Source: Colias croceus
Lineage: Eukaryota; Arthropoda; Insecta; Lepidoptera; Pieridae
DNA length: 64,000 nucleotides
Assembly (NCBI RefSeq): GCF_905220415.1
Contig: NC_059542.1
Span: 372,001 to 436,000 of the forward strand
Direction: 5' to 3'
Position numbers and translations under genes: made by a program. Below, piece after piece: positions 10,492 through 23,858 of this stretch (position 1 is its first letter; every line of letters begins with the position of its first letter). The notes under the pieces are model-generated. The model worked only from the letters and a program-made list of their open reading frames with translations. It was not told the DNA's origin and did not search any database.

Positions 10492-13182
10492 AATATAAAA
10501 TAATGTCACTAAAACAAAGTTCCTATAAATTGTTTTTGAAAACTTTAGGTACTCTATATTTTTAAAATGATACATTGCTACGAGGAAAAGTTTACCCTTC
10601 TGACTTCTCTGAAAAAGATCGTTTCATTTCACGCACAAAGGTTATAAAAAACACATTGTATTTGTTGTCGAAATAAATTGCTCGATCGTTGCTATTTTAA
10701 TCCTTTATTCTTTTACTGTGGACTGTCAAAATGGCATTCACGCATAGCGCCCGCAATATTTTTGCGTTGTGATGCGTTTTTCGGAATTTTTTAAAGCGCG
10801 ATATAAAATTATGGAGGACAAACAATGGACAAAACAACTGTGGAAATATTGAATTACTATCATTTATTATATTTTGACGTCATCAGCGATCACATTTCAT
10901 AGTATAAAAGAAAATCGCATCTCGCATTTGTCTTTATGTATACTTAGATCTTAAAAACTGCGCAACGAATTTTGATGGAGTTTTTTTTAAGATAATAATT
11001 CAAGAAGATTATATGTATATTGTATATAGTATGCATCAAATTATTTGTGTAATGTGCATCAGTCATTACCAAATTACCTCAAATTCGAATAAAGTAAAAA
11101 CTAAGAAGATTTAACTCATCTAAATCAAATTGAACAAGAGCCTATAACCCGACATAATTCCATATCACTTGATTCCAACAATATGCCAAAGAGCAGAGCC
11201 TACTGGTGCGCTGGGACCTGCTATATCGGACACGCGCGACGCAAGAGACTTAAGATTTACGAGTCCCCAAAGTACTTGTAGTCTCGTATTCTGATATAAG
11301 ACTTAAATCTAGTTTGAAATTTTTAAAACGCTTCCACTAGAGTATGGTATGTTGGAATATGGAATGAACAAAGCGGCAGCGTGGTGTGATGCGGAACATT
11401 TTAAAATGTGGTATGATGAAAATTTGTTGTGTTTTATATTTAAAAAAATCTTTGCTAATAAGTACATACCTTTATGAAAATTTGTGCTATGCCTATGTAT
11501 GCTTAGCTTAGCTAATCTAAATCAAACTACGCAATGTATTCGGAGTTTGTTTCAAATATAGATGGAGCAATTTTCACGGAAACTTGTAGAAAGCTAGTCA
11601 TTGATAAATACCAGGAAAAGCAGTTATAATTTTATTGATAGTTTCTTGTAAATCAATGTAAAAAAGGGATGAGGTGAGGTGGCCGATATTTTTGTAAAAC
11701 TTACAGGTATTACGGTATCTTACAGAATTAAATCGCTTTTATACATATATTATGGTATCAAATTGTAATTGCTAGAATCCATCCAATCAAAACTTTTCAG
11801 AATTATAAATGTATTTGTATTCTATTAATATTTAAGTGAAATATATTTTACCTCAGAGGTCTTCTAAATTAGTTTAATTATTCTAATAAAAGAAGGGCAA
11901 AGAGCGTTTTTAGGTCAATATCGCTTAATTAAAACTAAACAAAAAATGTTGCGTTTGGTTATTTTTTATATCTTATGAAATATAAATAAAATTCAATATC
12001 TTGTTTAAATATTATGTTATGTTAATATTAATTTAAATAACAACGTGTATTTGTTTACATTTATTTTATTGTTAAAATATTTTGATGGCATGTAATTGTA
12101 AAAATATGTTCCCTATCTCTCTGATAAAATTTACATTCTTTTGCAAATATCTCATTTAAATGAACTTTATTTTCTGTGGAAACTAGAAAAGAAACAACCT
12201 GATCAGCTTCCTATTGAGCTCTTTCAAGATATTTATATCACCTATTTGCTTGTGAAGTATCTAATTGTGAAACAGTTGTGGAACGGTTTCTATCAGACTA
12301 TCTGAGAAGAATTTGTTTTTCGTTGAGCCTATGTGATGGAAATATTTTATCAACTAGGTACTGATAACTTTTTTTTAGATTATTAAACGTGTTTGTTTAC
12401 ATAATACCTATTAAGCTACATTATCTGAAATTAAATTTAAATCGGTTAATCGGAATCCGTATAAATCGGTTAATAACAAGCATTTAATAATTTAAAGCCA
12501 TAAAACATGGACTCCATATTTTACCACAAATAAAAGCATCCACAAACAGCGCAAACATTTCACCTTAAAACGATTTAAAGTTCAATTTCAGCGAAACCAA
12601 AAAGAGCCGTTGCAAAAAAATATCATTTGAAGCGGCAACAAAGAAGCACTCGTTTCACATTTGCGCTTCCCTCCCCACTCAATTGTCCTTACATTTTACA
12701 TTTCTGCATCATATTCTGTCGCCGTCGCAATGAAAACTAAAAACATTGCAGATACACGCCACCCCACTGTAAAACTAACCCTATCACGATACCGCAAAGC
12801 TCACAATCGAATGAGTGCATCTCGCAAATTCTGATGCACAGATGAAAGTAGCTGAACTGAGGTGGAAGCTAAAATGCGGAATAAAGTGACGAACGAAACT
12901 CAAAAGAAATAAACTAGAAGTGAACAGTGAATCCTATTTAAGGATATCGGTAACCGAGTTCAATTGTGAATTGATGTCAAAATGTGTTGTGAAAGAATTT
13001 ATCACAATTGGAAGATATTGTGAAAGGGTACTTTTTCATTACAGTTGAGTCGATCGCGCGTATTGATTTGTCTTTCATTGGATACGCTTTATTGTTTTCA
13101 GTTTTTGCTTTCAATATTGTTTTGAATTTGTTTAGATTTAATCACTTTTAGTCGTGATAAAGACTGTAGTGCTATCTGCTAC
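10492..13182. other. non-coding stretch, no gene seen
   Basis: AT-rich. A TGACGTCA site occurs near 10875, and slightly GC-richer sequence lies at 11190-11290 and 12640-12850. No exon, RNA gene or repeat could be supported. Confidence 0.45.
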
Positions 13183-13220
13183 TTAAATAAATATTTCAGA
13201 ACATTTTTCACACACGGCAC
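13183..13220 (-). mobile_element. SINE 3'-end fragment
   Basis: Thirty-eight bases (ttaaataaatatttcag, then tttttcacacacggcac) match the 3' terminal part of the SINE at 5473-5785 in the same orientation. The rest of the SINE is absent. Confidence 0.6.
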
Positions 13221-14965
13221 TATTTCATTTACTCGTATATTTATTGAGTTGATAACGAAGGTGATATGTAGTAAAAAGTTTAATTTTTTTTTTTAAACTA
13301 CAAATAAAATATTGCTTACAAAACATATTATCAGGATATAAACAGGATATGTAAATTTGCTTTGTTTTAAGTACGATCGCTTATCTTTACTGAGACTGTA
13401 TCACCACAAAAATGAGTTATCTTTATACAATATAAACGTATTTTACAATAATTTTATACACAGTTTGTATCAAAAATATGGAATTGAAAATCGCCGACAC
13501 CATTCGATATCAAAACCATTGAAACGAAAATGTAGCACAACATCCATCCACTATATATTTTCATACTCAATTAAACAAGCTTATGCAAGAATTTTAGCCA
13601 ATATTTATTCATATGCTAAGTAAGAAATTAGTACATATTATTACCTAGATAATATTGAAAAACTGTCAGCACATCGATTGAATGATCTTAGGGACTATCA
13701 ATTACTGTTGTTTGTATAACCTTTTTCGTATTTTTACTACTCTCCTATTATTGTACAACATACTTACAGATAAATTTAAGATGAAAAGTATTAGTTACAG
13801 GTTAATGTAAGATAATAATTATTATTATTGAAAAATGATTACATACAGTAATCAGGATACATCACAAAACAATGAACGAAGTCGCGTGCACCACACAGCG
13901 CGACACATAAAACTCCGTCCCTTCTCAGCTATTCGGAGCGAACCACGTCCATTATAAGTATAAAAACACGAGATTAAGACATGAAATATAAGCTCGAAAT
14001 CCCCGCAATTCTTACGACATGAGTACTAAATTTTTGAAACGATCCGGCCGCCACCGTTAACATGAATTACGCGGTACGCACAATGATTCACAATTCACTA
14101 GTAAATTGATTTTAGTGGCTATAAAATCAAATAAAGTGACATATTCCAGGCACGCTCAGCAGTTTCACTAATAAACACAGGTCAATAATTCGCATGAAAT
14201 ATTTCGACTAGATAAACGTGATTTATGCGCCATTGTTTTACAAAAAGGCAATAATTTTTCGTATCGTCGCTTTACGATTTATCATAACGTGTTTGTGTTG
14301 GACTTGAGTTCGGGTTCATATCTCTGTTTCGACCAATGTTGATTTGAATACTTTTTATTTTACATCGATTGGCGATCACGAATAGATATGAATGATTGAT
14401 ATTCTCTTTCTCTAGTATATCAAATTAACGTGTGGTACTGCGTTTGAAGTCTCATGAAATTTTGCATGCATATCGGGTAGGTGTGAGAGAGAGAGGGAGA
14501 ATCGGACCAAATCTATTATTCCCCTAAATGATAAGAGTAAAGCAGAATAAAGTTTACCCCAACGAAATAGGTAAAGAGATTATTATTTTTTTTATCTCTC
14601 ATAGAGCTGCGATTTACCTCTTTAAGCATAAAGGCTAAAGCTGACTATTAAGAATTTTAATGTGCATTGTATAAATACATGGTTTACTTTCAGTAGAATA
14701 TACGGAAGAAATTTTATTAGATTATAGTATAGGGTGGATGCATTTCTTAGAGAGCTCTCCTTGTTATGCGCTCGAAAAAGCACATGAGCGCCGCTTTGAA
14801 AAAGTATTAGAATTTTCTATAACCTGCTTGTATATTCGTGAAATTACATAGTTTAGAAAACTTAAAAATATATTTTGAAAATGTTAATAAAAGGGTTTGT
14901 GTGAATTTAGGATTTCCCATCATTTTCAGCTCCTGCACGAGTTCTTGGTGACTAAATATTATAAT
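13221..14965. other. non-coding stretch, no gene seen
   Basis: AT-rich. It contains a short GA-rich tract near 14485-14500 and a GC-richer patch at 13870-14070. No supportable gene. Confidence 0.45.
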
Positions 14966-15141
14966 AAAAAAACGACGTGTGTCACTCGCGGACTGCCGCG
15001 GTAAAGCTATTAAGCATGCTATGCCTTCAAGCCACACCTAGCTCCACCCGTCGGAGTGGCGAGCGTGAGGTTTTTTCGTCACGGAATTTCTCGATTCGGT
15101 CCCCGCGCTCAAGGCCCGCGATAGAAGCTATGCAATAGCTT
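14966..15141 (-). repeat. ~165-bp dispersed repeat, copy 1 (minus)
   Basis: This is the reverse complement of the repeat at 18947-19112 and 52166-52324. Shared blocks are gatagaagctatgcaatagc, cgtgaggttttttcgt, gactgccgcggtaaagctatt and acgacgtgt. On its own strand the repeat ends in a T run. The family is not identified. Confidence 0.85.
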
Positions 15142-16028
15142 AATTTCGCAGGAATAAACTTGATGTACTTTATTAGTAGATCTATAAGAAGGCAAGACAG
15201 CAGCCGCGTCACGATGAAGTAACAAGCATCGCTAATATATAAACATACAACATTTGAGATATCAAAGATAGCCCAGTCTTTGAGATATAAACCTTTTCAT
15301 TGATTAAAATAATCTTAATTTCACTATTTACAATATAAGTAAGGAAGAACAGTAAACAAATGCTTAGAGGTGAAAATTTAATTTTAGTTTAAAAGAGCCA
15401 TTGTAATATTATCATGAAGAGAAAACTTATTTAATATTTATTAAGTTAATTGTATGAAAATATTTCTTCTCGCCGTTATGAACATTAAGTGTTGTTTTGC
15501 TGAGCTGTATAATAAGTATTCCAGGAATTATAACCCATCATTTTATGAATTCAATGTTACTTTTCCTCTAGAAAAATATAAATAGTCAAAAAATCAACAA
15601 TCTTCAACTGTGTTACATCTACCTAAAGGATTTTTTTTTGTTAATGTGGATTTATTATAAACAGTCAATCAGTAATCGGTGGTAGTTATAAAAAAATGAC
15701 TGCTTAATCATAAGCATTTGTCAAAGTTTAATAAAAATTCACTATTTACATGTGAATCTAGAATTCAATAATTTTACTATTCATATATATAGCTTCTAAT
15801 ACGGATCGAATATTTTATCCCATTAATCAATGTATAAATCGTGACACTGATAGATTAATAATTCATAATTTTCAATACGAGAAGAACACTAATGCTCTAA
15901 TTATGACATAATTTATACTATGCGATATATTCATTATCACTATATTACTTAAAGACAAATAGTCGCATGAACTGTAGTCAATCTAAATACTGTATAGTTC
16001 ACTAATAAATAATTAGAATTATTGATGA
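15142..16028. other. non-coding stretch, no gene seen
   Basis: AT-rich sequence with nothing recognisable. Confidence 0.45.
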
Positions 16029-16261
16029 CTAGCTTTCCGCCCGCGGCTTCGCCCGCGTTTTTAAAAAAAAACCCGCATAGTTCCCGTTCCCGTGGGATTT
16101 TCGAGAAAAAAACCTATTCTATGTGTTAATCCAGGTTACCCTCTATATGTGTGCAAAATTTCATTGTGATCAGTTCAGTAGTATTTGCGTGAAAGAGTAA
16201 CAAACATACACACACACATCCATCCTCACAAACTTTCGCATTTATAATATTATAAGTAGGA
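16029..16261 (-). mobile_element. Helitron-like non-autonomous element, near-complete
   Basis: The left edge has CTAG (16029-16032) followed by the hairpin cccgcggcttcgcccgcg. The right edge reads, on the minus strand, TCCTACTTATAATATTATAAATGCGAAAG. A CA microsatellite sits near its 5' end. The orientation and ends agree with the copies at 18170 and 42526. Confidence 0.7.
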
Positions 16262-17086
16262 CAGGATAAGTAGGATAGTAGGATAAATAATCTTAAAGTG
16301 TATCTGTTAATATAGTTATTATATTAAATTGGAAATAAATATAATTACAAATATCGTATGGCGTAAAAAGAACGTAAAATTCCTTTGCAAAAAGTACGTA
16401 CGTGAAATTTTCACGATGTATCACTGTAACACGCATACGTGTTAACAGTTGACACACATTCTATGATATCATTCGTATAATCTAAATGGTTACACGACCA
16501 CAAGTCAGGCATCAAACTAAGAATAGGAGTGACCTTTATGTGTCAAATGTCACTTGACAGTTATTAAAATTAAGACCTCCTTCTAGCATATGAAACACCA
16601 CCCAAGTGTTAATCTACGACACGTTTTTTATTAGATCAATAAGTTATTAATGTCCAGTAATGCTTGAAATAACAATAATTCTTCCTATAATAATAATATC
16701 TTGTGTATATTTTGACTCCATTCCACATACAAACTATGCCGGTTGACAAGCCAACGAGACAAACTCGACACTAGCAGCGAGTCACGTAGACTTTTTACAA
16801 CCGGCTCAGCTGCGGGCGCGATTGGAAAAAACAGTTTAATATTTCATCTCTTTCCGTCCTCATTCATAAGGGAATCGATATATTTTAAATTCTAATTCGG
16901 CTCAATACTCGATGCCTTTTACAACCAATCGATTCCACTGAATATAAAGTGGTTGGAAGCTCGATTGCCTCTCTCCCTTGTGGTGCGCGCAAAAATTAGG
17001 TACCTTTTCAAGATGTAACAAAATTTTTACAGCGTAAATCGTGATAAATTTATTACTGCGATCGCGATATTTATGTGTATCTACAC
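16262..17086. other. non-coding stretch, no gene seen
   Basis: AT-rich, with a GC-richer patch at 16735-16830. No gene can be supported. Confidence 0.45.
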
Positions 17087-17752
17087 AATTATCTTATAAA
17101 ATCTGAGATCGTTCAAGAGCAGGAGCAAATAAGAGACTTAGGTATCATTTTCGATAATAAATTAACTTTCGTACCACATATACACCATATAGTTACACGT
17201 GCGGCCAAAATGTTAGGCTTTTTGATTCGCAACATGAAAGGTCTACGAAAAGCGACATCAAAAATATCTTTATTTAACAGCCTTGTCCGTAGCATATTAG
17301 AGTATGGCTCTGTGGTCTGGAGACCACACTATGCGTGTCATTCCTTACGTGTGGAAAGGATCCAAAGAAGATTTCTATTGCACCTGGTCTTTACAACTGG
17401 TAAATCAAAGAAACAGCTACCGTCTTATAAAAAACAACTTTCTTTTTTTAAAATGACTTCCTTGGATAATCGTAGAATTATGCTAGACGTCCTTTTTGTG
17501 TCAAAATTATTTAATAACAAAATCGATTGTCCTCAAATACTTCAAAGACTCAACATAAGAGTGCCTTCTAGGTACCCACGTAAGGTTTTGCTACCACTTT
17601 GTCCTCCTCTTCGCAGAACTGTCTCGGGCCGTAATTCTCCAGTTCCAAGATTTTGCAATACTATTAATAAACACTGTGAGCTTTTCGACATTTTTTCGGA
17701 CTCCCCCAGCAAACTCCGCAAAAATTTTCAAGATTTTTCTTTTAATGGATAA
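17087..17752 (+). pseudogene. LINE reverse-transcriptase C-terminal fragment
   Basis: About 220 codons are open to TAA. Near the start is QIRDLGIIFDNKLTF, then HIVTRAAKMLGFLIRN, then SILEYGSVVWRPH, then ERIQRRFL. This is the conserved block after the polymerase core in CR1/Jockey-type non-LTR retrotransposons. The endonuclease and the catalytic FADD motif are absent, so the copy is 5'-truncated and inactive. The open frame has no true ATG start; the upstream GTG is incidental. It retains an intact frame, so it is relatively young. The assignment to CR1 versus Jockey is uncertain. Confidence 0.85.
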
Positions 17753-17963
17753 TATTAACTGTATATTTTTTTTTCCTGTTCTTGTTAATTTTCTTTTTAT
17801 ATGTACTTAAAAATAATTAACGCGTTTAACGTTTTGCATGCTGTGTTTGCCAGTAAGTGTTTGTTACATTAACCATGTTTGTTTATTTTGTGTATGTAAA
17901 CTTTTTTGTTGTAAAAATGTAAACAAACGTTGGTAAACCAATAAATAAATAAATAAATAAATA
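17087..17963 (+). mobile_element. 5'-truncated non-LTR retrotransposon with (AATA)n tail
   Basis: The reverse-transcriptase fragment is followed by a ~190-bp T-rich 3' UTR and an (AATA)n tail at 17941-17963. The string tatctac occurs just before the coding homology and again directly after the tail, so it may be the target-site duplication. Confidence 0.8.
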
Positions 17964-18169
17964 TCTACTGGAAGGACTTTTTAAATCTATTTAGAAATCA
18001 ATTTTTAAATTATTTATGATACTATTATCTCGTAAGTGGATCATTAAAATATCACGAACGAAGTGATATTTACGATGCGTTAAAATATAGCCAAATATAA
18101 TATGAATAAGTAATTTCAATCGTATTATCACATTTAAACGTTTACTTTAACGATATACCATAGGTACTA

Positions 18170-18356
18170 TCCATACTAATATTATAAATGCGAAAGTAAC
18201 TCTGTCTGTCTGTCTGTCTGTTACTCAATCACGCCTAAACTACTGAACCAATTTGCATGAAACATGGTATGGAGATATTTTGATACCCGAGAAAGGACAT
18301 AGGCTACCTTTTATTGCGAAATATGTACCACGGGCGAAGCCGGGGCGGACCTCTAG
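18170..18356 (+). mobile_element. Helitron-like non-autonomous element, complete (187 bp)
   Basis: It begins A|TCCATACTAATATTATAAATGCG, carries a (TCTG)n tract, and ends gggcgaagccggggcggac followed by CTCTAG|T. The 5' TC, the 3' hairpin before CTAG and insertion between A and T are the standard Helitron signs. No coding capacity. Nearly the same element lies inverted at 42526-42708. Confidence 0.8.
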
Positions 18357-18946
18357 TTATAAATAAAAATATATCATGAACTAGATGTTTAACTGTTTAG
18401 TTATAATATTATGCATATAAAACTCAATTGCCCTTCTAGAATCGCCTGTGTCCTTTTTACGCGATAGACAAATTGACAGTCTCTTTTCACTCCAAGTTTA
18501 TTCTCATGATAAAAAATGCATCTTCCATATTGACTATTGTTTTCACTATTCTAACATTAATCAATTATTTAAATACTAACAGAAGATTTGTTACCATCCT
18601 CGGTATCAACAAAATGAAAATAATAATAGGAAAACTTTAAATAATATACGATTAAATATAATATTTTATTTTTGTATGTCAATTGGTTATTCGATCCAGG
18701 TCAAAAAAATATGGTAATAATACATTTAAATTGAATATAATTATATTTTTATTCGCATGCATTTAAGCACTGTATTTTAGCCTCATTCATTTACATTTAA
18801 CGTCATAATAATATAATTTTACTGTCGAATTAAACGAAGCACGTAAATTTCGACCTGTTACAAATCAGAATACAGTATCATTAATTATTTTATAATGAAT
18901 ACTAGTTACTAGTTGGTCAAATATTTAATCAAAGATTATGTTTTAT
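18357..18946. other. non-coding stretch, no gene seen
   Basis: AT-rich, nothing recognisable. Confidence 0.45.
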
Positions 18947-19112
18947 GCTATTGCATAGCTTCTATCGCGGGCCTTGAGCGCGGGAACCAAATCGAGAAAT
19001 TCCGTAACGAAAAAACCTCACGCTCCCCACTCCGACGGGCTTGGAGGTGTGGCTTAAAGGCATGCTATGCAATAGCTTTACCGCGGCAGTACCCGAGTGC
19101 CACACGTCTTTT
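18947..19112 (+). repeat. ~165-bp dispersed repeat, copy 2
   Basis: Most complete plus-strand copy. It begins gctattgcatagcttctatc and ends cacacgtctttt. An inverted pair TTGCATAGC (18951-18959) and GCTATGCAA (about 19064-19072) could pair and enclose about 105 bp. No Pol III A/B boxes in the right order are visible. Confidence 0.85.
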
Positions 19113-20339
19113 GTGTGACAGGATTAAATTTAGTTCATTTCATAAATTCAGTTCATCTTCTTCCACCATCAAATTACGATGCGTTATATTCAAAACACAA
19201 TACCACAAACATTGCAGTTATAATATACCGTTATATAAATCCCAAATACCGTTGAAACGCTAATTATCACATAATCTTCGAACAATAGCGGTAACTCGAT
19301 CGGGCCCGCAATTGCCATGAAATAAGCCAGTCAATACAGAAACATTAATTTTGAACTCTGCACATATCATCGGGAACGTGTTCAGAATTCCAATGGTATC
19401 TGGCCACTACATAAATGTAAATAAGTACTAATGCTGGAGGGTAGTTATTCAAGCGTGGCCGTAGTTGGTACACTGTTGGCATAGTTTGCGCCACTGCATG
19501 CTCATTTCCTATTCGCACGCATTGACCCTATAGATTTCGGTATGTTTCTTTTAGTATTTCGGAGTTTATGTGGGTAACGATTGTTCGATATTGGAACGGT
19601 AAAACTGTGTAATATTTAGCTGGTTATTTAGCACTGTAGGATTTTTTATTTTGTTTTAAAAGTGACTCATTGTTGACATAATAAAACGGATATATATGTT
19701 TGTTTCTTTGTTCAGCTTTAAGTTAAGCTTATGTTAAGTAATCAACTTATTTTTATGTGACAACATTCTATGAACATAATCTTGAATTTATAATGAAAAA
19801 CTTTGTAGAATACAAATCGATCTACATATTATTAAATATTAATAAATACGCTATAAACTTCATACATAATTCAAACTGAAATCGATTAAAAATAATTTAT
19901 ACCGATTTAATCGTACCAAAAATGGGCGCCGCGAATTAACCCGTAAATTTATATGAATACAACATAATTTAGTTGGTTCGCTGTGAGTGACTGTTGCGCT
20001 CCGCTCACGTAAATTGTGAAATATAGCAAAACGTTATTTCAACCTGAAGGTGGATTATTGCGGTAACGAGAAATTTCCAACTGACATTGCAAACGGATGC
20101 ACGTAGAGAGATCCCGATGCACTTAGTAGTGGAACCAGCGCGCTTCAAAACACAACAGCGTATCTCCAAAAACCTATACACACAAAAACGACCTTATAAC
20201 CTGGGCACTAAGGTGCACGACTACTTTTTACACTCACTTATTTTCCTCAGACGGCCCCGACGTTAAAGGCTGTAAGATTACAAAGTGCTTCTTGGAATAG
20301 CATCTTTATGTATAAGAATATAAATTGTGATATTTAGAC
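19113..20339. other. non-coding stretch, no gene seen
   Basis: Mixed AT-rich sequence with a GC-richer stretch at 20040-20270. No frame, splice pair or repeat could be supported. Confidence 0.4.
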
Positions 20340-20433
20340 GAATTAAAACGGAACGTATATTGTTCTTACGTGCGCATTCGAGGCATTCGAAGACTAAACT
20401 GCGAGCTGGCCGGCAGACAGCTCCCAATGCTAT
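20340..20433 (+). other. candidate non-coding 5' exon ending at a GTAAGT donor
   Basis: A GC-richer stretch (gcgagctggccggcagacag) ends at a full-consensus donor, GCTAT|GTAAGT (GT at 20434). It could be an untranslated first exon of a plus-strand gene. There is no clear promoter or acceptor and no RNA evidence, so this is weak. Confidence 0.2.
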
Positions 20434-22800
20434 GTAAGTAACGGAATTCTCTTATTCTTCAATTAAGTCTAATGAAATTTACGTTTGCACCAGTATTGGT
20501 AATAAAGTATGAAAGTTTCAGTTCTGATTTTATAGCTGGTGAATTGATTTTTAATATTTCTTTTCAACACTTTGTTTTATGGACTTTTATTTTCATAGAG
20601 CGGAGTTTCGCGTTTTATTTTTATATTGCCATCTTTCTATTTCTCAATAATGGAAATAATAAATACAACAAGTTTTATTTATTTTCGATATAGCTAATAT
20701 TTCATATATAAAAAGAGATTGACATTTGACCTACATAAAATACAAAGCCAATATAATACTATTTATTCGCCAAACTAATCTCTTAATACACTTTGATTCG
20801 AACAATATGTCCGAAAGTCAATGATTTACTAATCTGAAATAGCGGCTGACCGTTGACGGGGGACCGCGCGTCACAATGTAATCCCCAATCGACTGACGAA
20901 TGGCCCCGGCTTCCCCACCAAGATCTGACATATTATTTTCAATTTCCACTACTTCTCCCCACCTGGCATTAATTTGCTTGACACAATGACGTCGAACTTT
21001 GTCACTGCGAGTGAACTATTGCAGGACTTATCGAGTCGATATTACGTCATGTGATATATCACAAATCTAATTATAATTAGGAATAATAATATTGAATAAT
21101 TCATTGTTTTAATTTGATATGCATTTCTGTGAGCTGTTGGACGTTCACAACTGAATTATGTGCGTTTACATACTGTTGAAGTAATAGGGGATACTTTTGC
21201 TAATGGGAAGCATCTTTGGCCTCACCTTCCTATATTATTAATATCTTTTTATTTATATTATTAATATCTTTTTGGGAAATTGTATCATTAATTAATCAGA
21301 TTATTTGATATTTCGTTATTTATAGCATTCAAATGGTTTATAAATGAGAATTAAAAAAAATAGAAGCATTCCAATTTCTTATGATAAGATTACTTATAAT
21401 TATTGTATTTCTAATAATTTCGACTGATAAATACATGATACATATATATTTAGAAGAATTTCTCATTGTAACGCAGCTCTACTAATAGTACTATTATTTT
21501 TTTGTCAAAATTTAAAAACAATTCATAACGAGCGAAAATAACAGTAAATATTTTCCTCAGAGACCGCCATATCACCTGCCAATAACCGCTACGCCAGATC
21601 ATATTATACTACGGACGTAGCGTAGAGCCTCTACGATGCTACGCAGCTACGATCAATTAATATCCAACTGAATAGGTACCTTACGTTGAACATCAATATT
21701 ATTTATTGTTTTATGTTCTGCGTTCATTTGTGCATATAGATATTATATTTTTCAATAAAATATAAATATAGATTAAATGTTTAATCTGTTCATATGGAAA
21801 GCTATTAATAATTCACAAAAAGGAAATTTGAAAGTTAAGATCATAACTAAAATACAAATTTTTCTAATGTAAACTTTGCTATAAAACATACATGGGTATT
21901 TAACCAATAATTTCTTGGATATAATTGAAATGTGCAATTTTACCATAGAGGATACGGGGTTTAATACCACGTAAACTTCATAGAAAAAAATCATTTTGGT
22001 AAAATCCATAAATATTGTGCAATAATCACGAAAATGAACTTTATTATAATTATTAGTGAAATGCCACAATGGCTCCACACTATAGGATTTATGTACACTG
22101 ATTGGAAAATTGACCCAATTACTGGCGTAATTGCGATACAGCCTGCATTATTGGGCCTTAACGAAAATTGCTAGCACCTACATTCTTGTTAAATTAACAT
22201 ACGAGTCTTTGATTATGAGCGGTGTAAAGAATCTATGGAACTATGTTAACAAAGAAGACATGGGCTTAAAATAAATATTTATAAACTTGTTACTAAGAAG
22301 GCATGCCGGATTGAATCGACATGACAAATAAAAAAAAATAATATAATATACCATAGATATTACGTATGCTAGAAATAATGTAGCTTTCTTATAATAATAC
22401 AATAATCAAAGTCAGTTCTGTAGTTAGAAAAAAAAACACTATACGGACGATTATTTATCAATTTCGATGTTTGAAGGAAAAGTGCACGCGTCACACTAAA
22501 GTTAGAAATCTATTAGTAGGAAAAATGATCACAGAAACAAGAAGGTCAAAACTAGTTCAACTTTTAATTGTTTATGCAACTAAACGCACGCTGAAGTGTG
22601 ACTTAAAAGTTTTCGGTGGTGTCAATTATAGTGTGGAAGCATCCTTACAACCTTATGACCTTTACTTATTATTTTTGGTGAGTATAAACTTTATGTACAT
22701 TTTAATAATTGCTTAAATTAATTGTATATAATTCAATGTGATAATCACTCGAAATAAACTGTTTATTATGAAGTACCATTATAATTCGCGAATAACTATA
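20434..22800. other. non-coding stretch, no gene seen
   Basis: AT-rich. It contains a small tandem duplication (tattattaatatcttttt, twice, about 21232-21271) and a GC-richer patch at 20850-20925. Short frames here look random. Confidence 0.45.
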
Positions 22801-23180
22801 AAACTAAGGCGCTGACGTCACGGCCAGGAGCGAAAGAGGCATTCAAAACGGTCTCCATCTTAGTCGAGGGACACTCCAAACGCGTTCGTCAATGTGCACT
22901 CAAGTTATTGCTTTCGGAACGAGAGACCTGAAAACCTCCGCACCACGATACCCACTATCCTAACGAGCAACAATACTATCGCTGAACAAAATTATGTGAC
23001 ATACACTGTCGCTTTTGTGAGAACGTACTTGAGATGTTACAAACAAAAGAAGCAATCTATTGCGAATTTGTACAATCCACACATCAAATGGTGTGTAAAA
23101 TACAGTGATACTTCGTAAGAGAGGTGCTGTGTAAGTGCAGGAATGCATTATGCAGTTGGCGTCGATAGAATTACTGTAAG
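22801..23180 (+). promoter_or_regulatory. GC-richer patch with a CRE-type site
   Basis: A palindromic CRE core TGACGTCA lies at 22813-22820, inside gcgctgacgtcacggcc. GC-richer sequence follows for about 150 bp. A GTAAGT donor-like site is at 23176. The patch could be a promoter with a short first exon, but no reading frame in it is convincing. Confidence 0.25.
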
Positions 23181-23858
23181 TCTGCATCATCATAAACTTA
23201 GTTTAGCTAATACTTGCTAAGTTAGATGTTGGAGCTTGAGTTAAAAGTTGAAATTTTACATACACGTGTGAGTTTGGATGATTCAAATGTTATTTTGTTT
23301 TGTTGCTGTTTCGTTACATTGTGAGGTTATACAGAATACTAGAGTAGCGTTTTTTTAATGTCTGAGCTAAAAAATAAGGATATAGGATGCTTGGTGGTAA
23401 AAAATGAATACTTTAGCAAAGTCGAGGGTACAAGCTAACAACTTATTACTAATACATTACTTATAAGTTACATTGTAATAGACACATTTTAACTCGTATT
23501 GCAATAACATTCTTATTTTAACCCTTATGTGTGCAAAGAGAGACAGGTCTACCACCGTGTATGCCATCGCAACCCTTCAAAGGTGAACCTTATTTGGTTA
23601 ATATTCCACCCATATCAACCCGGACCAAGTCGGAGCAACTAGCTTTTGTTTAACACTCATTTTTTCACATAAAAGTTACTTCGAGTATGAAGTATATGAC
23701 GCGAGCTAAGACTTTGGGTCGCTCAGCTAATAAAGTTTTTTAAGCATGAAGTTTATATGAGGCATTTTAAACTGCTTCATCCAGACACCATATATACTAT
23801 AACATATATAGATGGTGGCGAGGTTAAAGCTTAAAAGCTTCTTAAAGCTATATATAAG

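Noticed and set aside
17075..17086. GTG at 17075 as a start of the LINE frame
   Set aside because: The frame is a 5'-truncated retrotransposon fragment; there is no real start codon.
22894..23193. Overlapping frames on both strands near the CRE-type site
   Set aside because: No ATG in a good position on the plus strand, neither peptide looks like a protein family, and codon use is random.
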